Source: Escallonia rubra (taxonomy: Eukaryota > Streptophyta > Magnoliopsida > Escalloniales > Escalloniaceae). From it: a stretch of DNA of 64,000 bases. Below, piece by piece: positions 60,691-64,000 of the stretch (the first letter of the stretch is position 1; each line of letters begins with the position of its first letter). The notes under the pieces are model-generated. The model was not told the origin of the DNA. It saw only the letters and a program-made list of their open reading frames with translations, and did not search any database. The stretch is taken from positions 496,001-560,000 of the forward strand of contig JAVXUO010002858.1 of NCBI GenBank assembly GCA_033065855.1, read 5' to 3'. The position numbers and the translations under genes are program-made.

Positions 60691-62411
60691 CTTATGTCCA
60701 TCCGCCCAGCCATTTGCCAAACATTTATCTCCTCTACCTTCCATGGGTAACAAACAGCTCCTCCTCACTTCATTCTCACGCCATTACCAGATCTGCCGAC
60801 ATTTCCCCGTGAAGCTACACCGAGACGGAGCCGAAGCCCCAACCAACATACAATGGTGAGGCCGCCGGTTCGGCCTCCGAAAGAAGCAGCCACCCTTCCT
60901 TGACATAACGAGAATGATTTCCCATCACCAGCACAGCTCCTCAAGGTTTTGATCATCTATTGCTCTTTTACTTTTTTCGTCGTTCGTTCCGCTACTATCA
61001 TCTTAATTTCTGCTCTCTCTTCTTGGATTTCAATGTTTGGTTTGTATATGGATGATTAGTGAGGCATTTTGTTTTTTTTTTTTTTTTTTATATATTTGGG
61101 AGAGGTTTTGGCGGAGGAAATTTCGTAATCGCTAATTGACGCTTTTGGAAGGATGCACACCATAAGTAAGAATGTCGGAGTATAATACGGAAAGAACCCA
61201 AAGGGGAGTGATGAATCAAGCCATGATAATGGCTAGCTTCTCTCGAAATCACATGGTCTAAACTGCCCAAAGGGGATCACTGGTAATAGCCCTTTTACTA
61301 TTCTAACTCGTGTTGAGTGCCGCTAGTGAATCTTGCTCAATCTCTTCGAATGTGTTGATCAGAATCCCAGTTGCTCACGTCATGTCCTTTCCATTGTCTA
61401 TGGTCATGGCTCTTTAGAACACTGTTTGTGTCTGAGAGCAGAGGTGGAGGAATTGACCCCTTTCGGTAGAGGTTGCTAACCAAAATGACTTGGCCAATGG
61501 TGGTGTGAAAGGACAGCTTGTTACTATCATGGGAGTGGCTGATGATGTGAGTAAGATGTAATTGGCCCAGCCAAGGGGTTCGGCGACAGGGATGACTGTA
61601 GGGGACTAGTTCATGTTTTCGGAATGCAAGCGTGTGCATGTCGGGGAGAAAGAGCGAGAATGAGCTCAATATTTCCACCTTAAATTACGAAAATTGCATG
61701 TGACTGCTCTGTCTATTACCGTAATGAACTGTGCATTGAACTAGTTATCTGGCCCCATTTGTTGGTGTTGGTCAACCACCCCCCCCCCCCCCCCGGGTAT
61801 TAAGATATACACTACACTAGTTTAATTCCAACCGTGTATAGTAGTTGTCAATTTGGAGTATGAGATACATCAAATATGCGATTGATTGTTTGTCTTTTCT
61901 GGTTATCTCATAAGCCATTTAATGTGTTCTTCTGAGGAGGTAAGTATATGCTGAATTTATTATAGCAAATTGTCTCCCAGCTATGTAGCGGTTTGTCATG
62001 GACATTACCATTATGCCAGGTTCATTTTGGGCCAATTATACTTATGGGAGTGTCCTTGATTTTTAGAATAAGACCCCTTTATGCACCAAGTGTTTCGTAA
62101 TTAAAGGAAAGATTGCCATGAGGCACACCTAAGCTCTTTGCATCTCATGAGTTATGTGTGTTGAGATTGAAACATTAGTTGTCATTTTTTGTTAACGAGA
62201 CGTGTACCATACTCTTATATGTTTTCATTGTGCTTTGAACAATATTTGTGAAGATTTTTAACTAGCCGTGTACGCTTGATTAATGTTGAGTATCTTTATT
62301 AAGCGCTGCGTACTCTAGTTAGGTATATTAATTTGCACATTATAAGTTATGATTAACCACTATACATGCAAAGTAGCTACATGACCTGAATTCGAAAAAA
62401 TGTGAGGTTTT
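60691..62411. other. Unassigned DNA with a C-run
   Basis: Short frames at 60765-60956, 61088-61270 and 61337-61678 have no recognisable domain. A T-run lies at about 61071-61089 and a C-run of about 17 at 61778-61794. I see no gene I can support. Confidence 0.4.
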
Positions 62412-62757
62412 CACTACATGAAAACACGCTTTTAGCTACGGAGGATAATCGGTCGGTAAAACGTGTCGAATCGGAGAATACTACCGTGGGTTTTTGCGGT
62501 CGTTAAAGACTTATTACCGACGCAGTTAGTGCCGGTGCAAGTCTTCGCCGGGAATGTTTTTGCGGCGGTCTTTTAGCGACCGTATTACCATCGATAAAAT
62601 TTTTTCCCAGGAATTTATTTTTATAGGGTTTTATATCAGTGTTTTAGGGACGGCAGGAATCCGTCGGAATCAAACTTCCATCGATACATGTAGAGCTTTA
62701 CCGACGGACTTTTAGCGACGGGACGAATACGTCGCTAAAAGTCCTCGATTAAAACAG
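62412..62757. mobile_element. CACTA left end with subterminal repeats; partner end not found
   Basis: CACTACATGAAA starts the unit. TTTTAGCTACGGAGG, TTTTAGCGACCG, TTACCGACGGAC and TTTTAGCGACGGGACG repeats follow in both orientations for about 340 bases. No TAGTG end is seen in the rest of the window, so it is a fragment or is cut by rearrangement. Confidence 0.65.
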
Positions 62758-63302
62758 TCAAATCTGCATTTCTTTCTCGTTGCCCGTTGTTCTCTCTGAA
62801 AAGTCCTCAATTAAAACTACTGAAAAGTCCTCAATTAAAACAAATGGTAGATCTTTCAACATTCTAGACGCTCGAGTTTCCAGGGAGAAAATCGTGATTA
62901 GCACAAATACTTTTGGCAATGGAATTCTCGAAAGAGAAACACTTAAGAGGACCACGATAAGGGTAAAAAAGGGAAGATAATGTTACAAGTCATTTAGATG
63001 TAGAATTTATCCAAATAGTTGTGTGACTTAATTAACACACGTTTTTCCTCAAATGAGATCAATCTTATTGGGACAAAGATAGTATGTAACAAGTGCTTAT
63101 ACTGTCTCTGTACAGTATGATAGTCCGCAAATTTTTACCTTGCTCTTCTAGGAACGTGACTCCAGGTGCTTGTTGTGTTCTCTGCGTTTGTATTACGGGT
63201 TGTTGCTGAGGTTTATCTGTCCTATCATTTTAGCTACAACGAGAATGTGGATTGCACTAAAAGCATCACTTTTAACATTATTTTCGACCCAATTTATCTT
63301 GA

Positions 63303-63416
63303 CACTACAAGAAACAGGGGCTTTAGCGACCGCAGTTAGCGACTGCCATTGTGGCAGTCGCTAAATTAACTCTTTAGCGACTGTTTTGTTGACCACTATC
63401 ATTTGAGGTCGCTAAN

Positions 63417-63469
<53 letters not shown>

Positions 63470-64000
63470 GTCACTTTGCCCTAATTTGGACTTCCCTTTT
63501 CCCTAAATCATTTCTCTTTCTCACTTCCCCCTCACCACACATCTGCCGCCTCCTCCTCTCCGCCCTACCACCCTAACCACCATACGTAGCCTTCTGCCGC
63601 CGCTCCCCTCCCATCGTCTTAGTTGCCACTGCTGCCAAGGGTCATGCTAGTGGGAAGCAGGCTACGTAGACCACGGCGTGACGAAGCCTACGGCGCAGCC
63701 AAACCATGTCGCTGCCCAGCTCACGCCGCTTCTCGCCCCAAATCATGTAATTCTTTTGCCTTTTCTGTCTCTTAGATCTGTGTCCCTTGGATCCGCAATT
63801 TCCCGCTTCTCTTGGACGTTTAGTTGTTCTTATTGCTTGCATCTCTACTAATGTTTTGACCTTTTTAAGAGCCATATTGTGATTTGCTGTTTATACTAAT
63901 ACCAGATCTGTTATTGTGATTTGCTACCATTCAGTGATAAATGGTAGCAGCATAGTATATTATGTCTTGCAAAGCGAATTTCATGTAAACAAAGTGTAAC
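63303..64000. mobile_element. CACTA end, running to or beyond the window edge
   Basis: CACTACAAGAAACAGGGGC begins the unit. TTTAGCGACCGCAG, TAGCGACTGCC, GGCAGTCGCTAAA and TTTAGCGACTG subterminal repeats follow. An N at 63416 and a (TA)n run (about 63419-63466) come next, then CT- and GC-rich DNA of the kind often found inside CACTA ends. The other end is not in the window. Confidence 0.7.
63419..63466. repeat. (TA)n microsatellite next to an ambiguous base
   Basis: TA dinucleotides directly follow AATTT after the N at 63416. The ambiguous call and the simple repeat together suggest a weak spot of the assembly. Confidence 0.9.

Noticed and set aside
1-64000. CRISPR arrays, operons, toxin-antitoxin or phage defence systems
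   Set aside because: The window is plant nuclear DNA; no regular spacer arrays or bacterial-type gene clusters are present.

Overview
The window is nuclear DNA of a flowering plant, most likely a eudicot. Evidence: a many-exon receptor-kinase gene with short GT-AG exons, AT-rich intergenic DNA, and a dense mix of plant-type transposons (MULE, hAT, CACTA, Stowaway, Tourist-like, Helitron, plant L1 LINEs, Ty3/gypsy-type LTR remnants). I cannot name the species. One ambiguous base (N, 63416) shows it is an assembled sequence.

Layout. 1-4.5 kb: a Mutator-like element (536-2692) interrupted by a hAT MITE (1514-2525), both with perfect target-site duplications, then unassigned DNA. 4.5-12.1 kb: a near full-length L1-type LINE with ORF1 (DUF4283, CCHC knuckle), ORF2 (endonuclease, reverse transcriptase, zf-RVT, RNase H), poly(A) and a 14-bp duplication; it carries several disabling changes. 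14.5-28.6 kb, minus strand: the one clearly intact host gene, a 24-exon LRR-malectin receptor-like kinase (subfamily LRR-VIII-2), predicted 1008 residues. Its introns hold a Stowaway MITE, a 346-bp TIR element, a small fold-back and a Helitron-like element. 33.5-35.7 kb, minus strand: a truncated, broken tandem copy of the last three kinase exons. It abuts a Ty3/gypsy-type LTR remnant (35.7-41.2 kb) that itself contains a 5'-truncated LINE and a MULE. 44-46.3 kb: a Tourist-like MITE, a short Helitron and a MULE. 47.3-52.8 kb: a CACTA element with AGC duplications, the 5' part of a TNP2-like transposase and about 0.85 kb of telomere-like repeats. 53-64 kb: a Helitron-like element, a (TA)n tract, a second LTR remnant with a hAT MITE, another hAT MITE, two fold-back elements in (TA)n, a dispersed repeat pair, and two more CACTA ends.

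The only gene likely to act in the plant is the receptor kinase: signal peptide, LRR ectodomain, malectin domain, one membrane span and an RD-type kinase with all key motifs, so a plasma-membrane signalling protein. The rest is mobile-element sequence or unassigned. I found no RNA genes, CRISPR arrays or bacterial-type operons. The value of the window lies in the intact kinase gene, the ordered nested insertions, and a few unusual repeats (fold-backs in TA tracts, telomere-like array inside CACTA).
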